From an uncultured Clostridium sp. (GTDB lineage: Bacteria > Bacillota_A > Clostridia > Lachnospirales > Lachnospiraceae): a stretch of 8,303 nucleotides of DNA. The stretch covers positions 1 through 8,303 of the forward strand of contig CAMWKN010000045.1 of assembly GCA_947174825.1 (NCBI GenBank), in the 5' to 3' direction. Under the pieces are notes generated by a model. The model ran no database searches, had not been told where the DNA came from, and was given only the letters and a program-made list of their open reading frames with translations. How positions within the stretch are numbered: position 1 is the first letter of the stretch; each line of letters begins with the position of its first letter. The position numbers and the translations under genes were made by a program. Shown here in pieces: positions 1 through 5,179 of this stretch.

Positions 1-356
1 GAAGTGAACAGATGCTGGAGGCAATGAAACAGATACCTAAAGATGAAGTGCAGCAGGCGATGTATCTAACAGTTTGTGCCTGGTATGAGGGGATTATAGA
101 AGGGAATCTTTACCATGCCATTCGTATTTCTGAGGAAGCGCTGGAGTTGAAACAGCAGCTATATCCCATGAATGATGCTCGAATTGCAGAATCCTATTAT
201 ATAGGAGCTTTGCTATATTTTTTTGTGGGCGATGATAAAAAGGCGGTATCATATTGTCAGAAATGCGCCGGAATCCCGGTTAGCCCTAACCGGAATATTG
301 ATTTACACGAGATCAATCAGCATTTATCAGAGGAGATCTGGCGACATATTGATTAA
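1..356 (+). CDS. C-terminal part of a TPR-type protein, probably an HTH/TPR transcriptional regulator (5' end outside window)
   Basis: The frame is open from the left edge (first full codon at position 3) to a TAA at 354-356. The ATG at 12 has no ribosome binding site, so this is the tail of a longer gene. The visible ~118 residues are alpha-helical and contain two TPR-like helical hairpins. One includes AWYEGIIEGNLYHAI followed by a second helix (SEEALELK). The other includes AESYYIGALLYFFVGD followed by KKAVSYCQKCAGI. The small/large residue spacing (A/G at the helix crossing points) is typical of TPR repeats. In Clostridia, such C-terminal repeats commonly follow an N-terminal XRE-type HTH in peptide-sensing or housekeeping regulators. 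The DNA-binding part is not in view, so the regulator call is inference. It is separated from the next gene by 156 bp carrying a fresh promoter, so it is not part of that operon. Confidence 0.6.
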   Translation, partial: SEQMLEAMKQIPKDEVQQAMYLTVCAWYEGIIEGNLYHAIRISEEALELKQQLYPMNDARIAESYYIGALLYFFVGDDKKAVSYCQKCAGIPVSPNRNIDLHEINQHLSEEIWRHID

Positions 357-362
357 ATTTCG

Positions 363-383
363 TTCTATAATTTTATTATAGAA
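363..383 (+). terminator. AT-only inverted repeat downstream of the TPR gene, possible weak terminator
   Basis: TTCTATAAT (363-371) and ATTATAGAA (375-383) form a 9-bp stem with a TTT loop, starting 6 bp after the stop codon. The stem has only one G/C pair and the downstream bases (ATGTAAAAATT) are not a U-tract, so termination would be inefficient. Its place between a stop codon and a new promoter is the main support. Confidence 0.3.
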
Positions 384-435
384 ATGTAAAAATTAAGAAA
401 TTTATTCCTCACTGCTGGCTGTTATGTTATTTTTC

Positions 436-464
436 TAGACAAAAGAATAAGGGAATGTTATAAT
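436..464 (+). promoter_or_regulatory. Strong sigma-A promoter with extended -10 for the three-gene module
   Basis: The -35 element TAGACA (436-441), a 17-bp spacer and the -10 element TATAAT (459-464) match the housekeeping consensus at 5/6 and 6/6 positions. A TG dinucleotide one base upstream of the -10 (456-457) adds the extended -10 motif. Transcription would start near 471, giving a leader of about 40 nt before the GTG start at 513. No clear operator palindrome overlaps it. Confidence 0.8.
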
Positions 465-512
465 GTCAACAATCGGCTACATAGGAGTATAAAATAAAAA
501 AGAGGGAATACT

Positions 513-962
513 GTGAAAATAGATAAAGACTTATGTGAACGGTTTCCAGCAGTTTTGGCATGGAAATTGTTACATGAAAAGGTGAAATTGCCAGATCAGA
601 CAGAATTCGAATATGAGCCTATTCAGGTATATAGAGCAGTCGAAAGAAAAAAAGAAGATTATACAGAAGTGAATCAGACTGATTTTTATTCTTATTATGA
701 ATTGAACAAATTTCCCAAAAATAAAAAAATTAGAGGTAAAGGAGACATATCTAAAGATCCCCATTATTATGGAGTGTCAAGTTTCACAAAAAGGGAAATT
801 GTAGAACAGCTTATGAAATTTCCAAATCCCAGGAAGAAGATGGCGGAAGGATATGTATATCAGGAGGGTGGTCCTCAGGAAACGAATTGGGATACAGAAC
901 ATGTATGTTGGTGGTTGTATAGAGATCGTAAAGTAGCAGGTTTTCAATTAAGTGAGGAGTAA
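513..962 (+). CDS. Hypothetical protein, first gene of a SecB-associated module; possible ADP-ribosyltransferase-like toxin
   Basis: This is a 149-residue soluble protein without signal peptide or membrane segment. The GTG start at 513 is chosen because AGAGGG (501-506) lies 6 nt upstream and the promoter at 436-464 leads straight into it. I do not recognise a named family. The residue layout is suggestive: VYRAV with Arg41 after an N-terminal helical part, YGVSSFT with Ser89/Ser90 followed by a helix (KREIVEQLMKFP), a beta-like AEGYVYQ, and TEHVCWWLY with Glu129. This resembles the R, S-T-S, E order of arginine-type ADP-ribosyltransferase-like folds, and the spacings (48 and about 40 residues) are plausible. 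It is a pattern reading only, and an RES-like or unrelated fold is equally possible. It sits first in a three-gene operon ending in a SecB-like chaperone, the position held by the toxin in HigBA-type TAC modules. Confidence 0.75.
   Translation: MKIDKDLCERFPAVLAWKLLHEKVKLPDQTEFEYEPIQVYRAVERKKEDYTEVNQTDFYSYYELNKFPKNKKIRGKGDISKDPHYYGVSSFTKREIVEQLMKFPNPRKKMAEGYVYQEGGPQETNWDTEHVCWWLYRDRKVAGFQLSEE
955..959 (+). promoter_or_regulatory. Ribosome binding site deciding the start of the 234-aa gene
   Basis: AGGAG at 955-959 overlaps the end of the upstream gene. It is only 2 nt from the ATG at 962 but 8 nt from the in-frame ATG at 968, so 968 is the better start. The arrangement suggests translational coupling with the preceding gene, whose TAA is 960-962. 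Confidence 0.65.
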
Positions 963-967
963 TGAAG

Positions 968-1672
968 ATGAAAGAATTGTGTTTTATCATTGAGACAAAA
1001 GAAATATATTTAGAAGAGGTACTGGTAGAGTACATGGATGTGCCTGTTTTTTTTCTATGCAAAGATAGTGATGATTATTATGTTTCGTTATGTACAGATA
1101 TGGAGGAATTGAATTATATTGTTGTTCCGGCTTCTGTTGATGATATTTATCGCCTGCTAAATGGGAAAAATTCTATGCGAAATGTAATATTGGATCAATC
1201 TGAATATTGGAAAGTTTATTCGGGTAGTGAAATAATAGATGATAAAGTATATAAATGTAAAATGGATGAAATTGACAAAGATGTTTTACCAGATGAAGAT
1301 GCCTGTTTTGAAATTTTGACTGCGGAACATCGAAAGTACACAGAACAGTTTAATGAGAATTATTTAAAGTCTGGATGGAACTGTTTCCCATGTGAAGTTA
1401 ATATTGATGCTAACGAGATTTTATATTCGGGTTTTGAACATTTAGAACAATATAGAAATTTATTTAACCAGATATGTTATCGCATTAAATTAAATGAAGT
1501 CATCCAAAATATTCATGTAGATGAGATGGATGCATGTAAAGAAATTCCTATTAGTAAAAAAGTGGATATTTCTATTAGTCTGAAAGTAAATTCTTCTGGA
1601 GATGGTACGGAAGATAGGTATCTAATGGATTGGGATATAACGAGGAAAAATGATATGGAATTTGCAGCTTGA
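968..1672 (+). CDS. Hypothetical protein with DUF6575-like N-terminus, second gene of the SecB-associated module
   Basis: This is a 234-residue acidic, soluble protein without signal or membrane segments. The ATG at 968 is preferred over the ATG at 962 on ribosome binding site spacing. The first ~85 residues run as alternating beta-strands and short loops: an ETKEIYLEEVLVEYMDVPVFFLC stretch, then DDYYVSLC, YIVVPASVDDIYRLLNGK and SMRNVI. This strand order and the 'VP.S...i..LlnGk..lr..' ending resemble DUF6575-type domains as I remember them. Without a search I give that as a resemblance only. The C-terminal ~110 residues (including ILYSGFEHLEQYRNLFNQI) I do not recognise; they may be a separate binding domain. 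The gene is packed against the upstream one and followed after 12 nt by the SecB-like gene, so the three are surely co-transcribed. By position it would be the antitoxin or client if the module is TAC-like; that is inference. Confidence 0.75.
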   Translation: MKELCFIIETKEIYLEEVLVEYMDVPVFFLCKDSDDYYVSLCTDMEELNYIVVPASVDDIYRLLNGKNSMRNVILDQSEYWKVYSGSEIIDDKVYKCKMDEIDKDVLPDEDACFEILTAEHRKYTEQFNENYLKSGWNCFPCEVNIDANEILYSGFEHLEQYRNLFNQICYRIKLNEVIQNIHVDEMDACKEIPISKKVDISISLKVNSSGDGTEDRYLMDWDITRKNDMEFAA

Positions 1673-1674
1673 TT

Positions 1675-1680
1675 GGGAGG
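1675..1680 (+). promoter_or_regulatory. Ribosome binding site deciding the start of the SecB-like gene
   Basis: GGGAGG at 1675-1680 precedes the ATG at 1685 by 4 nt. An in-frame TTG at 1673 would lie before or inside this site and cannot use it, so 1685 is the start. Confidence 0.75.
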
Positions 1681-1684
1681 TATT

Positions 1685-2080
1685 ATGGGTAACAGTGTAT
1701 TAAAATTAGATAAGTTGGTTTTTGACAAAATAGAGTTTCAAAGACATGGGTTTTCTAAGGAATATGAATTGGAGATAACGATGGAGGCCAATGTATCCCA
1801 GAAAGAGGATCAGGATGTTTATAAAGTAGTGCTGATTCTCAAAGGAGAAAAGAGGGAAGAATATTCACTTGAGATTTCATTGGTTGGATTTTTTTCCTTT
1901 GATAGTGATATTGATATTGATGAGAAAACAAAGAAAATACTTGTTTCGAAAAATACAATTTCCATTATGATGCCATATATTCGTAGTGAAGTATCTCTCT
2001 TAACGGCTCAGCCAGGAGTAGAAAGTGTAGTATTACCTCCTATGAATATTAACAAAATGATGGAGGATCAAAGTGAATAG
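1685..2080 (+). CDS. SecB-like chaperone (SecB superfamily), last gene of the candidate TAC-like module
   Basis: This is a 131-residue acidic protein with the SecB order of elements. An N-terminal strand region (LKLDKLVFDKIEF) is followed by a paired set of long strands (YELEITMEANVSQ; DVYKVVLILKGE; YSLEISLVGFFSFD). Next comes the signature helix IMMPYIRSEVSLLT (residues 94-107), ending in the proline-rich loop and strand VVLPPMNINKMM. The 'PY.R..V..LT' helix followed by '.LPP.N.' is the most diagnostic part of SecB. It is also kept in Rv1957, the SecB-like chaperone of the M. tuberculosis HigBA TAC module. The protein lacks the N- and C-terminal extensions of E. coli SecB (155 aa). Firmicutes generally do not use SecB for general export, so solitary SecB-like genes there are best explained as dedicated chaperones for neighbouring gene products. 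It follows the 234-aa gene by 12 nt in the same operon. Family call is strong; specific client unknown. Confidence 0.82.
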   Translation: MGNSVLKLDKLVFDKIEFQRHGFSKEYELEITMEANVSQKEDQDVYKVVLILKGEKREEYSLEISLVGFFSFDSDIDIDEKTKKILVSKNTISIMMPYIRSEVSLLTAQPGVESVVLPPMNINKMMEDQSE

Positions 2081-2124
2081 GTAGAAATAGTCAAAGAGAA
2101 AAACATCAAAATAATGTTAAAAAC

Positions 2125-2133
2125 TGGTACAAT
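2125..2133 (+). promoter_or_regulatory. Possible extended -10 element upstream of the alpha-xylosidase gene
   Basis: TGGTACAAT (2125-2133) has the TG-N-TANAAT extended -10 form. No convincing -35 lies 17 bp upstream (ATCAAA region). If used, the 21-bp hairpin would lie at the very 5' end of the xylosidase mRNA. It competes with the TAGACG-17-TATAAT reading inside the inverted repeat; only one, or neither, need be right. Confidence 0.3.
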
Positions 2134-2174
2134 AATTATAGACGGATTGGAAAAATCCGTCTATAATTATTGTA
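2128..2174. repeat. Perfect 21-bp inverted repeat with 5-nt loop, terminator or promoter-operator
   Basis: The left arm (2128-2148) and right arm (2154-2174) are exact reverse complements around the loop GGAAA. The inner part (GACGGATT/AATCCGTC) is the GC-richer core, and the outer part is AT-rich (ACAATAATTATA). It begins 47 bp after the SecB-like stop codon and could end that transcript, with UAUAAUUAUU acting as a poor U-tract. The same bases also read as TAGACG (2139-2144), 17 bp, TATAAT (2162-2167), and by symmetry the same promoter reads on the - strand. A + strand promoter there would start near 2174, about 110 nt before the xylosidase gene. Which role is real cannot be decided from sequence. 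Confidence 0.7.
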
Positions 2175-2284
2175 GTGATTAAGATATCTGAAAAGTTATG
2201 GGTGTGATGTCCATTTACATGGATAGAAACAATTTGGAAATCTTAATGGAGCAGGGTATTACAAACTTAAGGAGGTAAACAAAC

Positions 2285-4645
2285 ATGAAGGTAGCAGACG
2301 GATTTTGGTTAAACAAACGGGGGTACGATGTAAGATATGCTTCTCAGGCGTACAAGATTGAGACCACAGAGAACGCAATCAAGGTATTGGCAACACCATA
2401 CACGGTAATGAATCGTGGCATGACATTGGGGGGACCAAACCTGGAGATTACTTATTCTTCTACATCAGAGAATATTATTAAAGTACATATTGACCATTAT
2501 CGTGGTGGTTTGGACAATGCTCCTCGTTATGAATTGAACGAGGATACAGGGTATAAGCCGCTGATTAACGCATCCGGGGAATATTATGAATTAATTTCCG
2601 GTGATACGAAAGTTGTGATCAAAAAAGGCGATGACTGGGATGTGCAGTTCTATTATAAAGAGAAGCATCTGACGGGTGGTGCATGGAGATCCACTTCCAT
2701 TATCACGGAGAGCCAGTTTACAGCAAATGCACGTATGAACCTGCAGGAGGACGACCAGTTCTTTAATTATCCGCAGGATGCAAATACCACATATCTGCGG
2801 GAGCAGTTAAAGACGGATATCGGCGAGTGTATTTATGGTTTTGGTGAGAAGTTTACACCATTTGTCAAGAATGGACAGACTGTGGAGACATGGAATTGCG
2901 ATGGCGGTACCTGTTCTGACCAGAGCTACAAAACCGTACCATTCTATATTTCTTCCAAGGGATATGGTGTGTTGGTTAACAGTTCAGACAAGGTATCTTT
3001 TGAAGTAATGTCTGATACGGTATCTAAGGTTACTTTCACGGTACCAGGGGAAGAGTTAGAGTATTTTGTGATTGGTGGCGAGAATCTGGAAGGTGTATTG
3101 GAGAATTATACCAACCTGACTGGAAAGCCAGCACTTCCACCAGCATACACTTTTGGTCTGTGGCTGTCTACTTCTTTTACTACCAGCTATGATGAAGAAA
3201 CCGTAAACAGTTTCATTGATGGTATGGCTGACCGCAAGATTCCTTTGCAGGTGTTCCATTTTGACTGTTTCTGGATGAAGGAATATGAGTGGTGTAACTT
3301 TGAATGGGATAAGGATATGTTCCCGGATCCAGAGGGCATGCTCAAGAGATTGCATGACAAGGGCTTGGAGATTTGTGTATGGATCAATTCTTACGTTGGT
3401 CAGCAGTCCAAGTTGTTTGATATTGGTAAGGAAAAGGGCTATTTCATCAAGAATCCAGACGGCAGTGTGTTCCAGTGTGATATGTGGCAGCCGGCTATGG
3501 CGATTGTGGACTTTACCAATCCAGAGGCTTGCGACTGGTTTAAGGGTCTGTTAAAGAAACTGTTTGACATGGGTGTGAATAACATCAAGACAGACTTTGG
3601 TGAGAGAGTTCCTACTAAGTGTCAGTATTATGATGGATCTGATCCAATCAAGATGCATAACTACTACACTTATCTGTATAATAAATGCGTATTTGAAGCA
3701 TTGGAAGAGTATTATGGCAAAGATCATGCCTGCCTGTTTGCACGTAGTGCTACCGTAGGTGGTCAGAAATTCCCAGTACATTGGGGCGGTGACTGCTACG
3801 CTGAGTATTCTGCTATGGCAGAGACAGTTCGTGGCGGATTATCCCTGTGTTCTTCCGGATTTGGCTTCTTCTCCCACGATATGGGTGGATTTGAAGCAAC
3901 AGCTCCGGCTGATGTTTATAAGAGATGGTGTGCATTTGGTCTGATGTCTACCCACAGCCGTCTGCATGGATCTACTTCTTATCGTGTGCCTTGGGTATAT
4001 GATGAAGATGGTGATACAGAGGCATGTGATGTACTACGTCACTATACCGTATTAAAAGGTCGCATGATGCCTTATCTGTGGGCACAGGCAAACAAGACCC
4101 ATACTGTTGGTGTGCCAATGATGCGTTCCATGGTTATTGCATTTACCGATGATACACCATGTAAATATCTGGATCAGCAGTATATGCTGGGTGACAATCT
4201 GTGCATCGTACCAGTTATGAATGAGGAAGGTATCGCAGAGTTTTATGTGCCAGATAATGGAACATGGACGGATGTTCAGAGCGGAGAAACTTATGAGGGT
4301 GGTAAGTATTACACCAGAAAATGTGATTACTTCCAGATGCCGATTCTGGCACGTCCAAACAGCATTGTTACCTATGGTAACTTTGATGCAGAGGGCGAGA
4401 TGACAGTAGTTTATGACTATCTGCAGGATGCAGAGGCAGTGATCTATGCATTAGAGGATGGCAAGACTGCAGAGGCAGTGATTTATGATAAAGACTCCAA
4501 TGTAATTACTGAGATCAAGGCAGCCAGAAATGGTAACAAGATCACCGTATCCTATGGTGCTACCGATAAGAACTTTAAGGTAACAGCAGAGGGACAGACA
4601 GTGGAAGCAGCAGCAGGCAGCACATCTGTAGAGATTACTCTATAG
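2285..4645 (+). CDS. yicI: Alpha-xylosidase, glycoside hydrolase family 31 (YicI type)
   Basis: This 786-residue protein matches E. coli YicI (772 aa) along its whole length. It should hydrolyse terminal alpha-1,6-linked xylose from xyloglucan oligosaccharides such as isoprimeverose (EC 3.2.1.177). An N-terminal beta-sandwich (about 1-280) is followed by a (beta/alpha)8 barrel (about 280-610) and C-terminal beta domains. The nucleophile is Asp437 in KTDFGE and the acid/base is Asp503 in HWGGDCYAEY, with the same 66-residue spacing as D416 and D482 of YicI. The residues that set xylosidase rather than glucosidase preference in YicI (Cys-Phe in HFDCFWM) are retained as Cys328-Phe329. No signal peptide is present, so it acts in the cytosol on imported sugars. 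The start ATG has AAGGAGG (2269-2275) 9 nt upstream. It is a single-gene unit: an inverted repeat lies before it and a terminator after it. It is visibly more GC-rich than its neighbours. I see no CRE-like site in the leader. Confidence 0.96.
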   Translation: MKVADGFWLNKRGYDVRYASQAYKIETTENAIKVLATPYTVMNRGMTLGGPNLEITYSSTSENIIKVHIDHYRGGLDNAPRYELNEDTGYKPLINASGEYYELISGDTKVVIKKGDDWDVQFYYKEKHLTGGAWRSTSIITESQFTANARMNLQEDDQFFNYPQDANTTYLREQLKTDIGECIYGFGEKFTPFVKNGQTVETWNCDGGTCSDQSYKTVPFYISSKGYGVLVNSSDKVSFEVMSDTVSKVTFTVPGEELEYFVIGGENLEGVLENYTNLTGKPALPPAYTFGLWLSTSFTTSYDEETVNSFIDGMADRKIPLQVFHFDCFWMKEYEWCNFEWDKDMFPDPEGMLKRLHDKGLEICVWINSYVGQQSKLFDIGKEKGYFIKNPDGSVFQCDMWQPAMAIVDFTNPEACDWFKGLLKKLFDMGVNNIKTDFGERVPTKCQYYDGSDPIKMHNYYTYLYNKCVFEALEEYYGKDHACLFARSATVGGQKFPVHWGGDCYAEYSAMAETVRGGLSLCSSGFGFFSHDMGGFEATAPADVYKRWCAFGLMSTHSRLHGSTSYRVPWVYDEDGDTEACDVLRHYTVLKGRMMPYLWAQANKTHTVGVPMMRSMVIAFTDDTPCKYLDQQYMLGDNLCIVPVMNEEGIAEFYVPDNGTWTDVQSGETYEGGKYYTRKCDYFQMPILARPNSIVTYGNFDAEGEMTVVYDYLQDAEAVIYALEDGKTAEAVIYDKDSNVITEIKAARNGNKITVSYGATDKNFKVTAEGQTVEAAAGSTSVEITL

Positions 4646-4691
4646 GATTCTGGACTTGTAAGCCTAAGTAAGCGAATAATAAAATGTAACA

Positions 4692-4720
4692 AATCCCCCC
4701 GTATATGATACGGGGGGATT
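4692..4720 (+). terminator. GC-rich intrinsic terminator after the alpha-xylosidase gene
   Basis: AATCCCCCCGTAT (4692-4704) pairs perfectly with ATACGGGGGGATT (4708-4720) around an ATG loop, making a 13-bp stem 46 bp after the stop codon. The tail GATATTGAATG is only moderately T-rich, but the stem is very stable. Confidence 0.8.
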
Positions 4721-4810
4721 GATATTGAATGATTACATAGTTGTAAATATTTGCTATATTATAAATTATTGTTATAAATCCTGGATTAGTATGTTATGCT
4801 AATATAGGTA

Positions 4811-4839
4811 TTGTATTTAAATAGAATTTATGATAACAT
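4811..4839 (+). promoter_or_regulatory. Candidate promoter for the holin-like toxin gene
   Basis: TTGTAT (4811-4816), 17 bp, then TAACAT (4834-4839) is the best-placed hexamer pair. It predicts a start near 4846 and a leader of about 55 nt that includes the hairpin at 4872-4893. The region is so AT-rich that other pairs, such as TTGCTA (4751) with TATAAA (4773), are possible. Confidence 0.35.
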
Positions 4840-4871
4840 ATGTATGAGTGGTCGTGTGCGAGGTGTGGATA

Positions 4872-4893
4872 ATCTCCCTGTGTGAAGGGAGGT
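4872..4893 (+). promoter_or_regulatory. Hairpin sequestering the toxin ribosome binding site
   Basis: CTCCCT (4874-4879) is complementary to AGGGAG (4886-4891), and the stem extends outward by a T-G wobble (4873/4892) and an A-T pair (4872/4893), with loop GTGTGA. The right strand contains the entire Shine-Dalgarno sequence AAGGGAGG that serves the ATG at 4900. Burying the ribosome binding site in a local stem is a known feature of type I toxin mRNAs; here it is read directly from the sequence. Confidence 0.6.
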
Positions 4894-4899
4894 GGTGCG

Positions 4900-5127
4900 A
4901 TGAGTACATACGAGGTAATGACATTGTTGTTTCTGAGTGGTACGTTTCTAATTGCGCTGCTTGCCTATTTAGATAATAGGAACGAGCGAAAGCCAACAAT
5001 TCCATTGCAATGGAATTGTTGGCTCACACGCAGTCGCCAAATGCAAGCAAGCTTGCGCTTGGCTCGTTGCGAATGTGAAAATAAAAACTACCCTATCCTT
5101 GTACTTTGGCGGTCTTGGATAGGGTAA
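4900..5127 (+). CDS. Putative holin-like toxin (Hol-Tox family type I toxin), C-terminally extended
   Basis: The first ~31 residues (MSTYEVMTLLFLSGTFLIAL, then LAYLDNRNERK) have the MxTYE start, a single hydrophobic segment at about residues 7-24 and a short charged tail. This is the pattern of the putative holin-like toxin family (Pfam Hol_Tox), in which the peptide is thought to insert into and damage the membrane. The ATG at 4900 has AAGGGAGG ending 7 nt upstream; an earlier GTG at 4882 would lie before that site and is rejected. The frame stays open for 75 residues. Residues from about 31 on are encoded by a 34-bp perfect palindrome, a second hairpin and the inverted repeat that terminates the antisense RNA. 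This tail is therefore probably a by-product of structured RNA rather than a functional domain. A - strand promoter and terminator downstream define an antisense RNA covering the 3' end, as in type I toxin-antitoxin pairs. Confidence 0.65.
   Translation: MSTYEVMTLLFLSGTFLIALLAYLDNRNERKPTIPLQWNCWLTRSRQMQASLRLARCECENKNYPILVLWRSWIG
4991..5024. repeat. 34-bp perfect palindrome inside the toxin reading frame
   Basis: AGCCAACAATTCCATTG (4991-5007) is followed immediately by its exact reverse complement (5008-5024), with no spacer. As RNA it would form a long stem with a minimal loop. It is not followed by a T-tract on either strand, so it is not an intrinsic terminator. Confidence 0.9.
5025..5077. 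repeat. Imperfect inverted repeat abutting the palindrome
   Basis: The core arms GCCAAATGCAAG (5036-5047) and CTTGCGCTTGGC (5052-5063) pair at 10 of 12 positions around a CAAG loop. The flanks CACACGCA (5025 on) and TGCGAATGTG (up to 5077) extend the stem with bulges. It directly follows the 34-bp palindrome, so the two form a compound structured element within the toxin transcript. Confidence 0.6.
5078..5126 (-). terminator. Intrinsic terminator of the antisense RNA
   Basis: Read on the - strand, TACCCTATCC (5126-5117) and GGATAGGGTA (5098-5089) form a perfect 10-bp stem with an 18-nt loop, followed directly by GTTTTTATTTT (5088-5078). On the + strand the same stem is followed by AAACC and would not terminate. 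Confidence 0.75.
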
Positions 5128-5174
5128 AACCAATTCCAGGGAGCTGAACCCACCTTGTGGGCGACTGCTCTTAT
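5078..5174 (-). ncRNA. Antisense RNA, probable type I antitoxin (RatA-like arrangement)
   Basis: A perfect promoter on the - strand (5180-5208) predicts a start near 5173-5174. A stem-loop followed by a T-rich tail at 5078-5126 predicts the end, giving an RNA of about 95 nt. It would be fully complementary to the 3' portion of the toxin mRNA, and it includes a small CCCAC-AAG-GTGGG hairpin (5149-5161). No open reading frame with a ribosome binding site is seen in it. The layout of a small membrane toxin with a convergent overlapping RNA at its 3' end matches TxpA/RatA-type modules. Existence of the RNA is inferred from promoter plus terminator only. Confidence 0.6.
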
Positions 5175-5179
5175 AAAGC

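Noticed and set aside
962..967. Upstream ATG at 962 as the start of the 234-aa gene
   Set aside because: Only 2 nt separate it from the AGGAG at 955-959, whereas the ATG at 968 has an 8-nt spacing.
570..1062. Two - strand open frames under the first genes of the SecB-associated module
   Set aside because: Compositions are those of antisense frames in AT-rich DNA, no ribosome binding site is seen, and the + strand frames have promoter and ribosome binding sites.
1673..1684. TTG at 1673 as the start of the SecB-like gene
   Set aside because: It lies at the edge of the GGGAGG site itself; the ATG at 1685 follows that site.
2210..2223. TCCAT-TTAC-ATGGA inverted repeat in the xylosidase leader as an operator
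   Set aside because: Five-base arms are common by chance in this composition, and no regulator gene or second copy supports it.
3056..3554. Several 60-100 aa open frames on both strands inside the xylosidase gene
   Set aside because: They are shadows of a fully conserved GH31 gene, without ribosome binding sites or recognisable products.
4882..4899. GTG at 4882 as the start of the toxin frame (MKGGGAMSTYEV)
   Set aside because: It lies upstream of the strong AAGGGAGG site, and the family start MSTYE is at 4900.
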